Part shown: one piece after another, positions 45,361-53,410 of the stretch | Numbering within the stretch: the first letter of the stretch is position 1 | How the letters are laid out: each line of letters opens with the position of its first letter | DNA from: Thiodiazotropha sp040791665 | Lineage (GTDB): Bacteria; Pseudomonadota; Gammaproteobacteria; Chromatiales; Chromatiaceae | Direction: 5' to 3' | DNA length: 64,000 nt | Assembly: GCA_040791665.1 (NCBI GenBank) | Contig: JBFNNX010000009.1 | Coordinates: 801,418-865,417 of the forward strand | Notes under the pieces: model-generated | Told to the model about the DNA's origin: nothing | The model's database searches: none | What the model saw: only the letters and a program-made list of their open reading frames with translations | Position numbers and translations under genes: made by a program

Positions 45361-45711
45361 ATGCACTTCAAACTCATCATCGCCTTGGTTGAGGACAGTA
45401 CAACCGAAAAGGTTCTTGAGGCTGCCCGATCTGCTGGAGCCACCGGCTCCACAGTCATTAATCACGCGCGTGGAGAGGGCGTCAATCAGTCAAAGACATT
45501 TCTCGGTTTGACCCTTGATACTCAACGGGATGTATTACTGCTGCTGGTCGAAGAGCATCTCAGTCGTACCATTCTGGAAACAATATCCGAAGCCGGCCAA
45601 TTCGATGAAGAATCGGGAAACGGCATCGCTTTTCAAATTGATATCGAAGATGCTGTCGGTGTCAGTCACCAGATCCAGACACTCACACAAGTTATCGAGG
45701 AGGAGTTATGA
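45361..45711 (+). CDS. PII-like signalling protein associated with DUF1538
   Basis: 116 aa with a PII-type ferredoxin-like pattern: MHFKLIIALVEDSTTEKVLE, AARSAGATGSTVINHARGEG, a T-loop-like stretch (VNQSKTFLGLTLDTQRD) with no Tyr51 and a B-loop equivalent EESGNGIAFQIDIEDAVGV. Compared with the true GlnB at 2317-2655, the B-loop Lys residues and the C-loop Arg-Ile-Arg are missing, so nucleotide binding, if any, must differ. It probably binds and regulates the membrane pair. Confidence 0.8.
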   Translation: MHFKLIIALVEDSTTEKVLEAARSAGATGSTVINHARGEGVNQSKTFLGLTLDTQRDVLLLLVEEHLSRTILETISEAGQFDEESGNGIAFQIDIEDAVGVSHQIQTLTQVIEEEL

Positions 45712-46115
45712 ACGATCGGCAACTAATCCGGGTCCGGGATGTCATGAAAACCGATTTTGACATGGTCGACGGTTTGGACACCGTGCAGATGGCATTGGAG
45801 CGTATGATCCATGTAGAGACCAAATCGCTGATTGTGAAAAAGCGCAACGAAGACGATGAATACGGGCTGGTCATGCTCTCCGATATCGCGCGACAGGTCC
45901 TGGCCAAGGATCGCGCGCCGGAACGGGTCAATATCTATGAGATTATGACCAAACCCGCTCTGACCGTCTCATCGAACATGGATATCCGCTACTGCGCCAG
46001 AATCTTCAGCCGCTTCGATCTCTCCAGGGCTCCGGTCGTTGATAACCGTGAAATCGTGGGCATCGTCAGCTATACCGACATGGTCTTGAAGGGACTCAAA
46101 ACCAATCCGGAGTGA
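45708..46115 (+). CDS. Tandem CBS-domain protein
   Basis: 135 aa, essentially two CBS motifs (VRDVMKTDFDMVDGLDT, and IYEIMTKPALTVSSNMDIRY...VVDNREIVGIVSYTDMVLKG) and nothing else. Such Bateman modules bind AMP, ATP or SAM. It overlaps the PII-like stop (ATGA) and the ampD start (GTGA), so all genes from 43845 to 46672 are one transcription unit. A joint role as energy sensor for the DUF1538 transporter is inference. Confidence 0.88.
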   Translation: MNDRQLIRVRDVMKTDFDMVDGLDTVQMALERMIHVETKSLIVKKRNEDDEYGLVMLSDIARQVLAKDRAPERVNIYEIMTKPALTVSSNMDIRYCARIFSRFDLSRAPVVDNREIVGIVSYTDMVLKGLKTNPE

Positions 46116-46672
46116 GATTGAATCCATCTAAAGACATTCTCCTGAGTGGCGCGGACTACCGGCCGACGGAAAACATGGACGACAGGCCGGCGGAGACTGA
46201 GATCGACCTGCTGGTCATTCACAGTATCAGCCTGCCGCCAGGTGAGTTTGGGGAGGAGTGGATCGATGATCTGTTCATGAATAGACTCGATGCATCGGCC
46301 CATCCCTACTTTGAAGAAATCAAATCACTCAAAGTCTCGTGTCATATCCTGATCCGGCGAGAGGGCCAAGTGACCCAATATGTCCCTTTGAACCGACGCG
46401 CCTGGCATGCAGGTGAATCAAACTACTGCGGTCGAACCTGCTGCAACGATTTCTCCATCGGCATCGAAGTTGAGGGCTCGGACGAGATACCATTCACGGA
46501 TGCCCAGTACCAGACACTGCAGCAAGTCACCAGAGAGATCATGCACTACTATCCTTCAATCACCCGGGAGCGTGTTACAAGCCATGCCGCCATTGCACCG
46601 GGACGTAAAACAGACCCGGGACCGATGTTCGACTGGCCACGCTATTTAAAATTGATATCGGTACATGAGTGA
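46112..46672 (+). CDS. ampD: 1,6-anhydro-N-acetylmuramyl-L-alanine amidase AmpD
   Basis: 186 aa starting at GTG overlapping the CBS stop. Amidase-2 zinc ligands: His in LLVIHSIS, and His and Asp in SHAAIAPGRKTDPGP. It recycles anhydromuropeptides in the cytoplasm and thereby lowers AmpR signalling. Followed by ampE as in enterobacteria. Length matches E. coli (183 aa). Confidence 0.95.
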   Translation: MRLNPSKDILLSGADYRPTENMDDRPAETEIDLLVIHSISLPPGEFGEEWIDDLFMNRLDASAHPYFEEIKSLKVSCHILIRREGQVTQYVPLNRRAWHAGESNYCGRTCCNDFSIGIEVEGSDEIPFTDAQYQTLQQVTREIMHYYPSITRERVTSHAAIAPGRKTDPGPMFDWPRYLKLISVHE

Positions 46673-46890
46673 CTCTCCCCACGGCCGTAAAGGATTATCC
46701 TGTTTCCGTAAGATCGAACCCGCTGTCTGGTAGTTGTGATACAGGCTTCTCCGGGCATGCCCACTGTCGAACCATAACATCGATATTGGAGCCAATCTGC
46801 AAGGGTTGAATCCTACAGAATATTGCATAACATGCCCAAAACCTCAGGATATGTGTTGAAACTTTTCTTCGATTATCTGACACTTGCCAG

Positions 46891-47778
46891 ATGACTCTGA
46901 CAATCATTCTAATCTGCCTGATAGCAGAACGTTTTTTACTCGATTACAGCGAGTTGCGTAACAACAGCTGGTTCAATACCTATAACCGGTGGCTTGAACT
47001 GCATCAGCTGCCTCAACGGATGCGACGGGGTGTCATCGGGATTTTGTTGTTGATACTCCCACCCCTGCTTGCGCTTTCAATATTGCAACACCTGTTTGAG
47101 GATGCCCTGTTCGGATTGTTCTGGTTCGCACTTTCGCTGGCAATTCTACTCTACTGTCTGGGTCCCAAGGATCTCGATTCGCAAGTTGACCGCTATATCG
47201 AGGCCGTGGATAGTGATGAGGATAGCGAAATCAGGGACTCCGCCACCGCCCTGATCAAGGACGAACCACCGACCAGCGAACCGGCACGGTCTCAAGCTGT
47301 GGCCGAAGGCGTGCTCTCCCAGGCAAACCAAAATCTGTTTTCGGTACTCTTTTGGTTCATACTGTTGGGTCCGATCGGCTCGATGGCCTATCGCATCGCC
47401 ACCTGGCTGCCGACAGTGGAGCAGGCCAATCAAGATCCCGACTTCCACCTCAACAGTAAACAGTTGGTCACAATTCTTGACTGGATACCTGCCCGATTAA
47501 CCGCTTTCTGTTACGCCATCGCAGGCAGTTTCGAGGACGCCCTTTACGGCTGGCGCAGCTACCACGAGAACCGATTCAGCGAATTCGCCGACAGCAACAG
47601 CGGGATCCTGATCTGTACCGGCGGCGGCGCCATGCGGCTCTCGACGCTGATCAACGAAGCGAACGAGGGTGTGCAATCCTTCAGCTTTCTTGCAAAATCC
47701 GCCATGGCTCTCGTCTGGAGATCGACGGTTGTCTATCTGGTGATCGTCGCCCTTCTTACATTCAGCGGACTGATTTGA
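46891..47778 (+). CDS. ampE: Regulatory membrane protein AmpE
   Basis: 295 aa (E. coli 284). Four membrane segments: near 1-15, 48-68, 68-90 and 140-160, plus one at the C-terminus (VVYLVIVALLTFSGL). Contains the CbiB/AmpE-like pattern MAYRIATWLP. AmpE is a putative cobD-like membrane protein linked to beta-lactamase control. It is separated from ampD by 218 bases and abuts the next gene. Confidence 0.9.
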   Translation: MTLTIILICLIAERFLLDYSELRNNSWFNTYNRWLELHQLPQRMRRGVIGILLLILPPLLALSILQHLFEDALFGLFWFALSLAILLYCLGPKDLDSQVDRYIEAVDSDEDSEIRDSATALIKDEPPTSEPARSQAVAEGVLSQANQNLFSVLFWFILLGPIGSMAYRIATWLPTVEQANQDPDFHLNSKQLVTILDWIPARLTAFCYAIAGSFEDALYGWRSYHENRFSEFADSNSGILICTGGGAMRLSTLINEANEGVQSFSFLAKSAMALVWRSTVVYLVIVALLTFSGLI

Positions 47779-48381
47779 GTGACTGACAAGGTCACCAAGA
47801 TCGATCTATTACGCCATGGAGAACCTATAGGCGGCAGGCGCTATCGGGGTCAGATAGATGATCCTTTAAGTGACCATGGATGGAAGCAGATGTGGCAAAC
47901 CGTTTCCGGCGGACGCCCCTGGCAGGCCATTGTCAGTTCACCCCTGCGACGTTGCAGTGAATTTGCCACCGCCCTGGGACGCGAACTCAAGATCGGCGTA
48001 GAGCTTGATGATCGGCTGAAAGAGGTTGGTTTCGGGGACTGGGAAGGCCAAACGGGGGACCAGCTCCATATGCGCGACCAATCAATCCTGTCACGCTTTT
48101 ATCACAACCCGATTCAGAATCGACCGCAGTACGCTGAGGATCTGTATCAATTTAATGATCGGGTCCTTGAGGCCTACGGCAACGCCTGCGAACGCTTTCA
48201 GGGTCAACATCTGCTGGTTGTGGCCCATGCAGGTGTGATTCGTTCGATTATCAACCACACCCTGCAGGCCCCCCTCAATTCCATGTACCGGCTCTCCATT
48301 GGCACCGCCAGTCTCACGCGTATCCAGATAGACAGCGAGCGCCCACCGACCCTGATTTTCATGGGTAGATCACATCTCTGA
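47779..48381 (+). CDS. Histidine phosphatase family protein (CobC/alpha-ribazole phosphatase-like)
   Basis: 200 aa, GTG start immediately after the ampE stop. LLRHGEPIGG gives the catalytic phospho-His; the second motif VVAHAGVIRSI and SSPLRRCSEFA complete the branch-1 histidine phosphatase site. The close pattern to CobC (RRYRGQIDDPLS) makes alpha-ribazole phosphatase possible, but no cobalamin genes are near. Confidence 0.85.
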   Translation: MTDKVTKIDLLRHGEPIGGRRYRGQIDDPLSDHGWKQMWQTVSGGRPWQAIVSSPLRRCSEFATALGRELKIGVELDDRLKEVGFGDWEGQTGDQLHMRDQSILSRFYHNPIQNRPQYAEDLYQFNDRVLEAYGNACERFQGQHLLVVAHAGVIRSIINHTLQAPLNSMYRLSIGTASLTRIQIDSERPPTLIFMGRSHL

Positions 48382-48525
48382 GTTTCAATCGAATGTGACC
48401 GGATTCACGCTATTTTTAAGCTTCTCTTAAGTTAACTAAGTTATAAGTCACATAAAAATGGCTGGATCTGAACTATGGTTGGCGTGGGTTCAGAGCAGTT
48501 CAGACAAAATAAGAGGAGAAATCGA

Positions 48526-48609
48526 ATGACATGGCTGCTTCTTACATCACTCGCAATCATTGTTGTTTCCGTATTAATCGCTAAATCTATTGAATTACCG
48601 GATCGATAG
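48526..48609 (+). CDS. 27-residue single-pass membrane microprotein (candidate)
   Basis: Reads M-T-W-L-L-L-T then a strongly hydrophobic stretch (SLAIIVVSVLIAKSIELPDR), one transmembrane helix and a short charged tail. It is preceded by the strong ribosome-binding site AAGAGGAGAA at good spacing, which is the main evidence. The gene is too short for common gene finders. No known family matched (not CydX or KdpF by sequence). It lies alone between the histidine phosphatase and a convergent methyltransferase. Confidence 0.55.
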   Translation: MTWLLLTSLAIIVVSVLIAKSIELPDR

Positions 48610-48659
48610 ACTTTTTCTATAATTCCACCCGACATGTGACCTAATCAGGGTAGACAGGG

Positions 48660-49217
48660 TCACATCGAACTCCGTTGCTGGCGCACATATTCGTACATGA
48701 CGATGGATGCCGCCACCGCCACATTCAGACTCTCCACCTGTCCGAATTGTGGAATTGAAACCGACGCGATATCCGGGTAGTCCTCCTCACTGAAGCTATG
48801 CCCCCACTCCTCATGGCCGAGAACAAAGGCAACTTTCCCGTCCATACCGAAGTCAGTTAGTAAGCGCTTACACCCACTTTGAAGCTTTACGATTTGATAT
48901 CCGCGCTCAGAGAGTTCCCGGTAACTTTGATCAAAGCTGTCAAAAAAGCGCGCCGGCACCTTTTTGAACGATCCCTTCCCCGGCGCGGGATCAAACGGGC
49001 CAATACTCACCAGATGCACTTCTTGCGCACCGAAAGCCTCTGCACTTCTGAAGATCTTCGCCACGTTGAATCCCGCCTTCATATGATCGAGCACGACGAT
49101 GAATTCATGCACACCAGGCTTGGCCAATAGGTTTCTTTTACGCTGCTTGGTATACCTCAGCATTGCCTGATCCCGCTCGTCTCTGCGCTCTTTTTTGCTT
49201 TTTCTCTCTCTGATCAT
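48660..49217 (-). CDS. TrmH/SpoU-family RNA methyltransferase
   Basis: 185 aa. A basic N-terminus (RKSKKERRDERDQ) is followed by a SPOUT knot domain: motif 1 LDHMKAGFNVAKIFRSAEAFG, motif 2 VAFVLGHEEWGHS and motif 3 ESLNVAVAASIVMYEYVR. It transfers a methyl group from SAM to ribose or base of tRNA or rRNA. Specificity cannot be assigned. Confidence 0.9.
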   Translation of the reverse strand: MIRERKSKKERRDERDQAMLRYTKQRKRNLLAKPGVHEFIVVLDHMKAGFNVAKIFRSAEAFGAQEVHLVSIGPFDPAPGKGSFKKVPARFFDSFDQSYRELSERGYQIVKLQSGCKRLLTDFGMDGKVAFVLGHEEWGHSFSEEDYPDIASVSIPQFGQVESLNVAVAASIVMYEYVRQQRSSM

Positions 49218-49483
49218 GATACATCCGGGTTATCGTTGATTTGAAAAGGACCTGTCAGCGCTATTCCCATAGGTCCTGCCGGAACTTTTTGATCGGTGTT
49301 GGTGGGCTCTAAGACCATAACAATTCTCCAGGTTATTCTCATTCCGTTGTTGAATTATGCGTGCTGTAATACTGGCACCTCGCACAATCTGGATAGGAAG
49401 TCGGAATATATCGGTTTTGCCATCTGAAACGCTATATTCGAATCAGATATCACAATACGAAATCAGTAGGCAGGTATGAGTAT

Positions 49484-50146
49484 ATGCAGGTAACAAACGT
49501 CACCCGGGTACTGGTATGGAGCAGTAGACTCAGACTCGCCCACTGGAGCCTCGGGCTCTCCGCAATAGGGCTGCTAATCAGCGGATGGCTCATGAACAAT
49601 ACCCCGCTGATGGCGCAGAGCACAGCTGAGATACATTTTATGCTCAGTGGCCTGTTTTTGCCGGCGCTGCTGTTTAGACTCTATCTGCTCTTCATTGGCA
49701 AAGGCAGTGAACATCTCTCCTCCTGCGAACCGAACCTGCATCGCCTATCGCAAGCATGGTCGGTTCTAAAGTTTTATCTAACTCTCGGCAGAGCACCACT
49801 ACCCAAATGGTACAGCCACAACCCTCTTTGGGGACCCATCTACCTGGCGCTTTTCTTCTTTATGCTTTTGATTGCAGTCAGTGGCCTGATGCTGCTCAAG
49901 GATATTTCCATGGTCGGCAGGTTGAGTTTCAACGATCTGCATCACTTTTGTTACCAGGTTATTGCAACTTTTACACTGCTTCATATCACTGCGGTATTCA
50001 GCCATGAGCTCGTTGGAAAGGCTTCGGATATCTCGGGTATGATCAATGGACACCGTATTTTTGAAATTGACGGTCCTCAGCATAGCGACAACCCTGGAAC
50101 CCAGAGCGTTACACTTCGGGAACTCATGAAAAGTCTGAAACGTTAA
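49484..50146 (+). CDS. Cytochrome b561/Ni-Fe-hydrogenase-type b-heme membrane protein
   Basis: 220 aa. Four transmembrane helices. Heme-ligand candidates: His20 (RLAHW), His51 (EIHFML), the HHF cluster near 157 and a His about 15 residues later (LLHITAVF), the pattern of di-heme b-type subunits. No partner gene (cytochrome c or hydrogenase) lies beside it. It is followed by a bidirectional terminator and the convergent rplQ. Confidence 0.85.
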   Translation: MQVTNVTRVLVWSSRLRLAHWSLGLSAIGLLISGWLMNNTPLMAQSTAEIHFMLSGLFLPALLFRLYLLFIGKGSEHLSSCEPNLHRLSQAWSVLKFYLTLGRAPLPKWYSHNPLWGPIYLALFFFMLLIAVSGLMLLKDISMVGRLSFNDLHHFCYQVIATFTLLHITAVFSHELVGKASDISGMINGHRIFEIDGPQHSDNPGTQSVTLRELMKSLKR

Positions 50147-50198
50147 CTTTGCCAACCTGCTGAAGTCAGTACTGTTGAGTTCGCTGAGTGATCAGCAT

Positions 50199-50232
50199 AA
50201 AAAAACCCACATCGGTCGATGTGGGTTTTTTT
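50199..50232. terminator. Bidirectional terminator between cytochrome b gene and rplQ
   Basis: Stem ACCCACATCG... formed by CCCACATCG (50206-50214), loop GT, CGATGTGGG (50217-50225), flanked by A7 upstream and T7 downstream, so it terminates both strands: the cytochrome gene rightward and the whole ribosomal operon leftward. Confidence 0.95.
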
Positions 50233-50254
50233 AAACCTGACTAGATAATTCGAT

Positions 50255-50665
50255 TTAGACTTCTTCGTCCTCCGACTCACCATCGGTTTCTTGAGGTTCT
50301 TCAGGTATAGGACGGTCCACAAGCTCCACATAAGCCATGGGCGCCTGATCTCCAGGGCGATAGCCACACTTCATTATACGCAGATAACCCCCGGGACGTT
50401 CCTGGTAGCGTGGACCCAGTTCAGCGAACAATTTTCCTACCGCTGCCTTGTCCCGCAGCCGGTCGAAGGCCAGGCGACGCTTTGCCACACTGTCCGTCTT
50501 GGAGAGCGTGATAAGCGGCTCGGCGACACGTCTCAACTCTTTTGCCTTGGGTAGGGTTGTCTTGATCATTTCATGATTGATCAGAGAGACGGTCATGTTT
50601 CTGAACATGGCATTGCGGTGGCTGCTGTTACGATTTAGCTGCCGGCCTGATTTGCGATGGCGCAT
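50255..50665 (-). CDS. rplQ: 50S ribosomal protein L17
   Basis: 136 aa. Opening MRHRKSGRQLNRNSSHRNAM and TTLPKAKELRRVAEPLITLS are the L17 signatures. Last gene of the alpha operon, 50 bases after rpoA. The tail (EEPQETDGESEDEEV) is acidic and longer than the E. coli protein (127 aa), a lineage extension with no effect on the core expected. Confidence 0.97.
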   Translation of the reverse strand: MRHRKSGRQLNRNSSHRNAMFRNMTVSLINHEMIKTTLPKAKELRRVAEPLITLSKTDSVAKRRLAFDRLRDKAAVGKLFAELGPRYQERPGGYLRIMKCGYRPGDQAPMAYVELVDRPIPEEPQETDGESEDEEV

Positions 50666-50715
50666 GGTTCGACTTCCACAAATTAAAAAGTTAATAGATG
50701 GTCAACGCAACTGCC

Positions 50716-51714
50716 TTAGTGAGTCAGCTGCTCTTCAATGTTTTCCGGCGGCCAATGCTCAAGGCGCATACCCAGCGAAAGACCTCGGCGGGCAAGCACA
50801 TCCTTTATCTCAGTCAGCGATTTCTTGCCGAGATTCGGGGTTTTTAACAATTCCACCTCGGTCCGCTGGATGAGATCGCCGATAAGAAAGATATTTTCCG
50901 CCTTCAGACAGTTCGCCGAGCGTACCGTCAGTTCCAGATCATCCACCGGACGCAGCAGAATGGGATCGATTGCCGGCTCTTCAGGTTCGGATACCGATTC
51001 CGCTGCTTCCGCTTCCAGATCGACGAATACAGAGAGTTGATCGCGTAAAATGCTGGCAGACCGCCTGATAGCCTCTTCCGGATCGATGGTGCCGTTGGTC
51101 TCCAGTTCGATGACAAGCCTGTCTAGGCCTGTATTCTGTTCGACACGGGCCGATTCGACACTGTACGCCACCTCCCTAATCGGGCTGAATGATGCATCCA
51201 CCTGCAACATACCTATCGGACGCTCATCCCCCGCACTACCCTGGCGGGCAGCCGCCGGATGATAGCCACGGCCACGCCGTACATTCAAAGTCATGTTGAT
51301 TTCACCTGACTTCGTCAGGTTGGCGATAACCAGATCCGGGTTGGCTATCTCCACATCGTGATCCAGGGTGATGTCACTGGCGAGCACCTGTCCCGGACCC
51401 TTTTTCTGCAACTTCAGGGTCGCCTCTTCGCGGGCATGCATGATGATCGCGACCTGCTTCAGATTGAGCAGTACATCGAGTACATCTTCCTGAATGCCTT
51501 CCATCGTCGTGTATTCATGCAGCACATCGGCGATTTCCACTTCAGTGATCGCACTGCCAGGCATCGATGAAAGCAGGATACGCCTTAACGCATTCCCCAA
51601 GGTGTGGCCAAAGCCCCGCTCCAGCGGTTCAAGGGTCACTTTCGCACGTGTAGCCGTGATGGGTTGAACGTTTACAATCCGGGGCTTGAGAAATTCCGTA
51701 ACGCTATCGATCAT
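50716..51714 (-). CDS. rpoA: DNA-directed RNA polymerase alpha subunit
   Basis: 332 aa. N-terminal dimerisation domain (EPLERGFGHTLGNALRRILL) and C-terminal domain with LTVRSANCLKAENIFLIGDL and LGKKSLTEIKDVL, which contacts UP elements and activators. Alpha operon gene, 20 bases after rpsD. Slightly longer than the E. coli subunit (329 aa); between the domains is an acidic linker. Confidence 0.98.
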   Translation of the reverse strand: MIDSVTEFLKPRIVNVQPITATRAKVTLEPLERGFGHTLGNALRRILLSSMPGSAITEVEIADVLHEYTTMEGIQEDVLDVLLNLKQVAIIMHAREEATLKLQKKGPGQVLASDITLDHDVEIANPDLVIANLTKSGEINMTLNVRRGRGYHPAAARQGSAGDERPIGMLQVDASFSPIREVAYSVESARVEQNTGLDRLVIELETNGTIDPEEAIRRSASILRDQLSVFVDLEAEAAESVSEPEEPAIDPILLRPVDDLELTVRSANCLKAENIFLIGDLIQRTEVELLKTPNLGKKSLTEIKDVLARRGLSLGMRLEHWPPENIEEQLTH

Positions 51715-51734
51715 GTATATTCCCTCGTCAAGGC

Positions 51735-52355
51735 TTACTTGGAGTAGAGCTCGACGACCAGTTGTTCATTAATCTCGGCTGACAAATCTGATCGATCCGG
51801 TACACGTTTCAGCTTGCCTTTCATTGCTTTCGGATCAACTTCAACCCAATCGACAAAACCAAACTGTCCTTGCAGTTCGAGCGCACCCTGTATCCTGAGC
51901 TGCTTCTTTGCCTTTTCCCGTATAGAGACTTCATCTTCCGCAGAGACTTTGAAAGAGGGTACATTTACTACCTTGCCATTGACCTCTATCGCCTTATGGC
52001 TCACAAGTTGACGTGCTTCAGCTCGGGTAGAGCCAAAACCCATTCGATAGACAATATTGTCGAGACGAGTTTCGAGCAGTTGCAGCAGGTTCTCACCGGT
52101 CGCGCCCTTGTTCTGTGCAGCAGCTTTGTAGTAGTTACGGAACTGTTTTTCCATAATGCCGTAGATACGGCGCACTTTCTGCTTCTCCCGCAGCTGCAAA
52201 CCGTAATCGGATACCCGACGACGGCGATCTCCCATCTGTCCGGGCACCTTCTCCATATTGCATTTGGAATCGAGTGAGCGCACGCGGCTCTTCAAGAAAA
52301 GGTCAGTGCCTTCCCTACGGCTTAGCTTACACTTGGGTCCGATGTACCTTGCCAT
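51735..52355 (-). CDS. rpsD: 30S ribosomal protein S4
   Basis: 206 aa from the ATG MARYIGPKCK (two earlier codons include a TTG). S4 domain SRLDNIVYRMGF-type stretch is present as ETRLDNIVYRMGFGSTRAEA. S4 is a primary 16S binder and in E. coli represses the alpha operon by binding its leader; a candidate leader is at 53152-53197. Confidence 0.98.
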   Translation of the reverse strand: MARYIGPKCKLSRREGTDLFLKSRVRSLDSKCNMEKVPGQMGDRRRRVSDYGLQLREKQKVRRIYGIMEKQFRNYYKAAAQNKGATGENLLQLLETRLDNIVYRMGFGSTRAEARQLVSHKAIEVNGKVVNVPSFKVSAEDEVSIREKAKKQLRIQGALELQGQFGFVDWVEVDPKAMKGKLKRVPDRSDLSAEINEQLVVELYSK

Positions 52356-52373
52356 TTTCAATAACTCCAGTAA

Positions 52374-52763
52374 TTAGACGCGGCGCTTTTTGGGAGGACG
52401 GCAGCCATTGTGCGGAATAGGCGTAACATCAGAGATGCTCGTGATCTTGAACCCGGCATTGTTCAGGGAACGAACAGCGGATTCACGGCCAGGCCCTGGG
52501 CCTTTCACGTTCACATCAAGATTCTTGACACCATACTCCTTGACCATCTGTCCCACGCGATCAGCAGCGACCTGGGCTGCAAACGGGGTGCTCTTTCTGG
52601 AACCGCGGAATCCCGATCCACCAGCGGTGGCCCAAGCCAGCGCGTTGCCCTGGCGGTCACTAATGGTAATGATTGTGTTGTTGAAAGAGGCGTGGATATG
52701 TGCGATCCCATCGGTCACACTCTTCTTTACCTTTTTCTTACCACGGATACTAGGTTTAGCCAT
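52374..52763 (-). CDS. rpsK: 30S ribosomal protein S11
   Basis: 129 aa from MAKPSIRGKK, equal to the E. coli length; the three codons upstream (GTG start) are not needed. GIAHIHASFNNTIITISDRQ and VTPIPHNGCRPPKKRRV are typical. It lines the platform of the small subunit near the E site. Between rpsM and rpsD. Confidence 0.98.
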   Translation of the reverse strand: MAKPSIRGKKKVKKSVTDGIAHIHASFNNTIITISDRQGNALAWATAGGSGFRGSRKSTPFAAQVAADRVGQMVKEYGVKNLDVNVKGPGPGRESAVRSLNNAGFKITSISDVTPIPHNGCRPPKKRRV

Positions 52764-52794
52764 CTTCTGCACCTACAGATTCATATATTGGTTT

Positions 52795-53151
52795 TTAACG
52801 CTTGATCGGACGACGCGGGCCTTTGCGCGTCCTGGCATTGGTACGCGTACGCTGCCCACGTAGCGGAAGTCCGCGACGATGGCGAATCCCACGATTGCAA
52901 CCGAGGTCCATCAGGCGTTTGATATTCATGGAGATTTCACGACGGAGATCACCTTCGACCGTGTAACGCGCAACGATAGTACGTATGCTCTCTACCTGGT
53001 CTTCACTGAGTTCCTGTATCTTGACGTTTGGTTCGATACCGGCCTCTTTACAAATATCGCCAGCACGAGAACGCCCGATACCGTATATCGATGTCAGCGC
53101 AATGACCGCATGTTTTCGGTCTGGAATGTTGACCCCTGCAATTCGAGCCAT
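52795..53151 (-). CDS. rpsM: 30S ribosomal protein S13
   Basis: 118 aa from MARIAGVNIPDRKH, with AGGAG 9 bases upstream; ten in-frame codons upstream belong to the leader. GIRHRRGLPLRGQRTRTNAR marks the basic tail that contacts P-site tRNA and the head bridges. First gene of the alpha operon, with its own candidate promoter. Confidence 0.98.
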   Translation of the reverse strand: MARIAGVNIPDRKHAVIALTSIYGIGRSRAGDICKEAGIEPNVKIQELSEDQVESIRTIVARYTVEGDLRREISMNIKRLMDLGCNRGIRHRRGLPLRGQRTRTNARTRKGPRRPIKR

Positions 53152-53197
53152 CTCTAAATCTCCTGAACAAACCCTTGACACTCTGCCAAAGGGAAAC
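53152..53197 (-). ncRNA. Candidate alpha-operon leader (S4-responsive RBS region)
   Basis: The mRNA leader just before rpsM contains GCGCGTTTCCCTTTGG, similar in place and in sequence to the start of the E. coli alpha-operon leader pseudoknot (TGTGCGTTTCCATTTG), and CAGGAGA as ribosome-binding site. S4 binding here would repress rpsM-rpsK-rpsD. The pseudoknot itself was not folded; confidence is from similarity by eye. Confidence 0.5.
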
Positions 53198-53202
53198 GCG
53201 CA

Positions 53203-53231
53203 ATATTACTCTACACAACTGCTTGCATCAA
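53203..53231 (-). promoter_or_regulatory. Candidate alpha-operon promoter
   Basis: On the minus strand: TTGATG (53231-53226), 17-base spacer, TAATAT (53208-53203); start of transcription near 53197. Lies between rpmJ and rpsM, where the E. coli alpha operon begins. Confidence 0.45.
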
Positions 53232-53258
53232 GCGGATGTGGCACTAATTTTGCCCTGA

Positions 53259-53372
53259 TTAACCCTGACGCTGCTTATGGCGCCCTTCTTTACAGATTAC
53301 TCTGACTACGCCATTCCGGCGCACAATTTTGCAATTTCGGCAGATCTTTTTAACCGATGCACGCACTTTCAT
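53259..53372 (-). CDS. rpmJ: 50S ribosomal protein L36
   Basis: 37 aa, reading MKVRASVKKICRNCKIVRRN then GVVRVICKEGRHKQRQG. The three Cys and one His (CxxC, Cys, His) form the zinc ribbon, so it is the zinc-type L36. It follows secY by 38 bases and is the last gene of the spc operon, the standard place. GGAG precedes the ATG. Confidence 0.95.
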   Translation of the reverse strand: MKVRASVKKICRNCKIVRRNGVVRVICKEGRHKQRQG

Positions 53373-53410
53373 GATTCAGACTCCAAATATTTAAACTGTA
53401 GCGCTCGACG

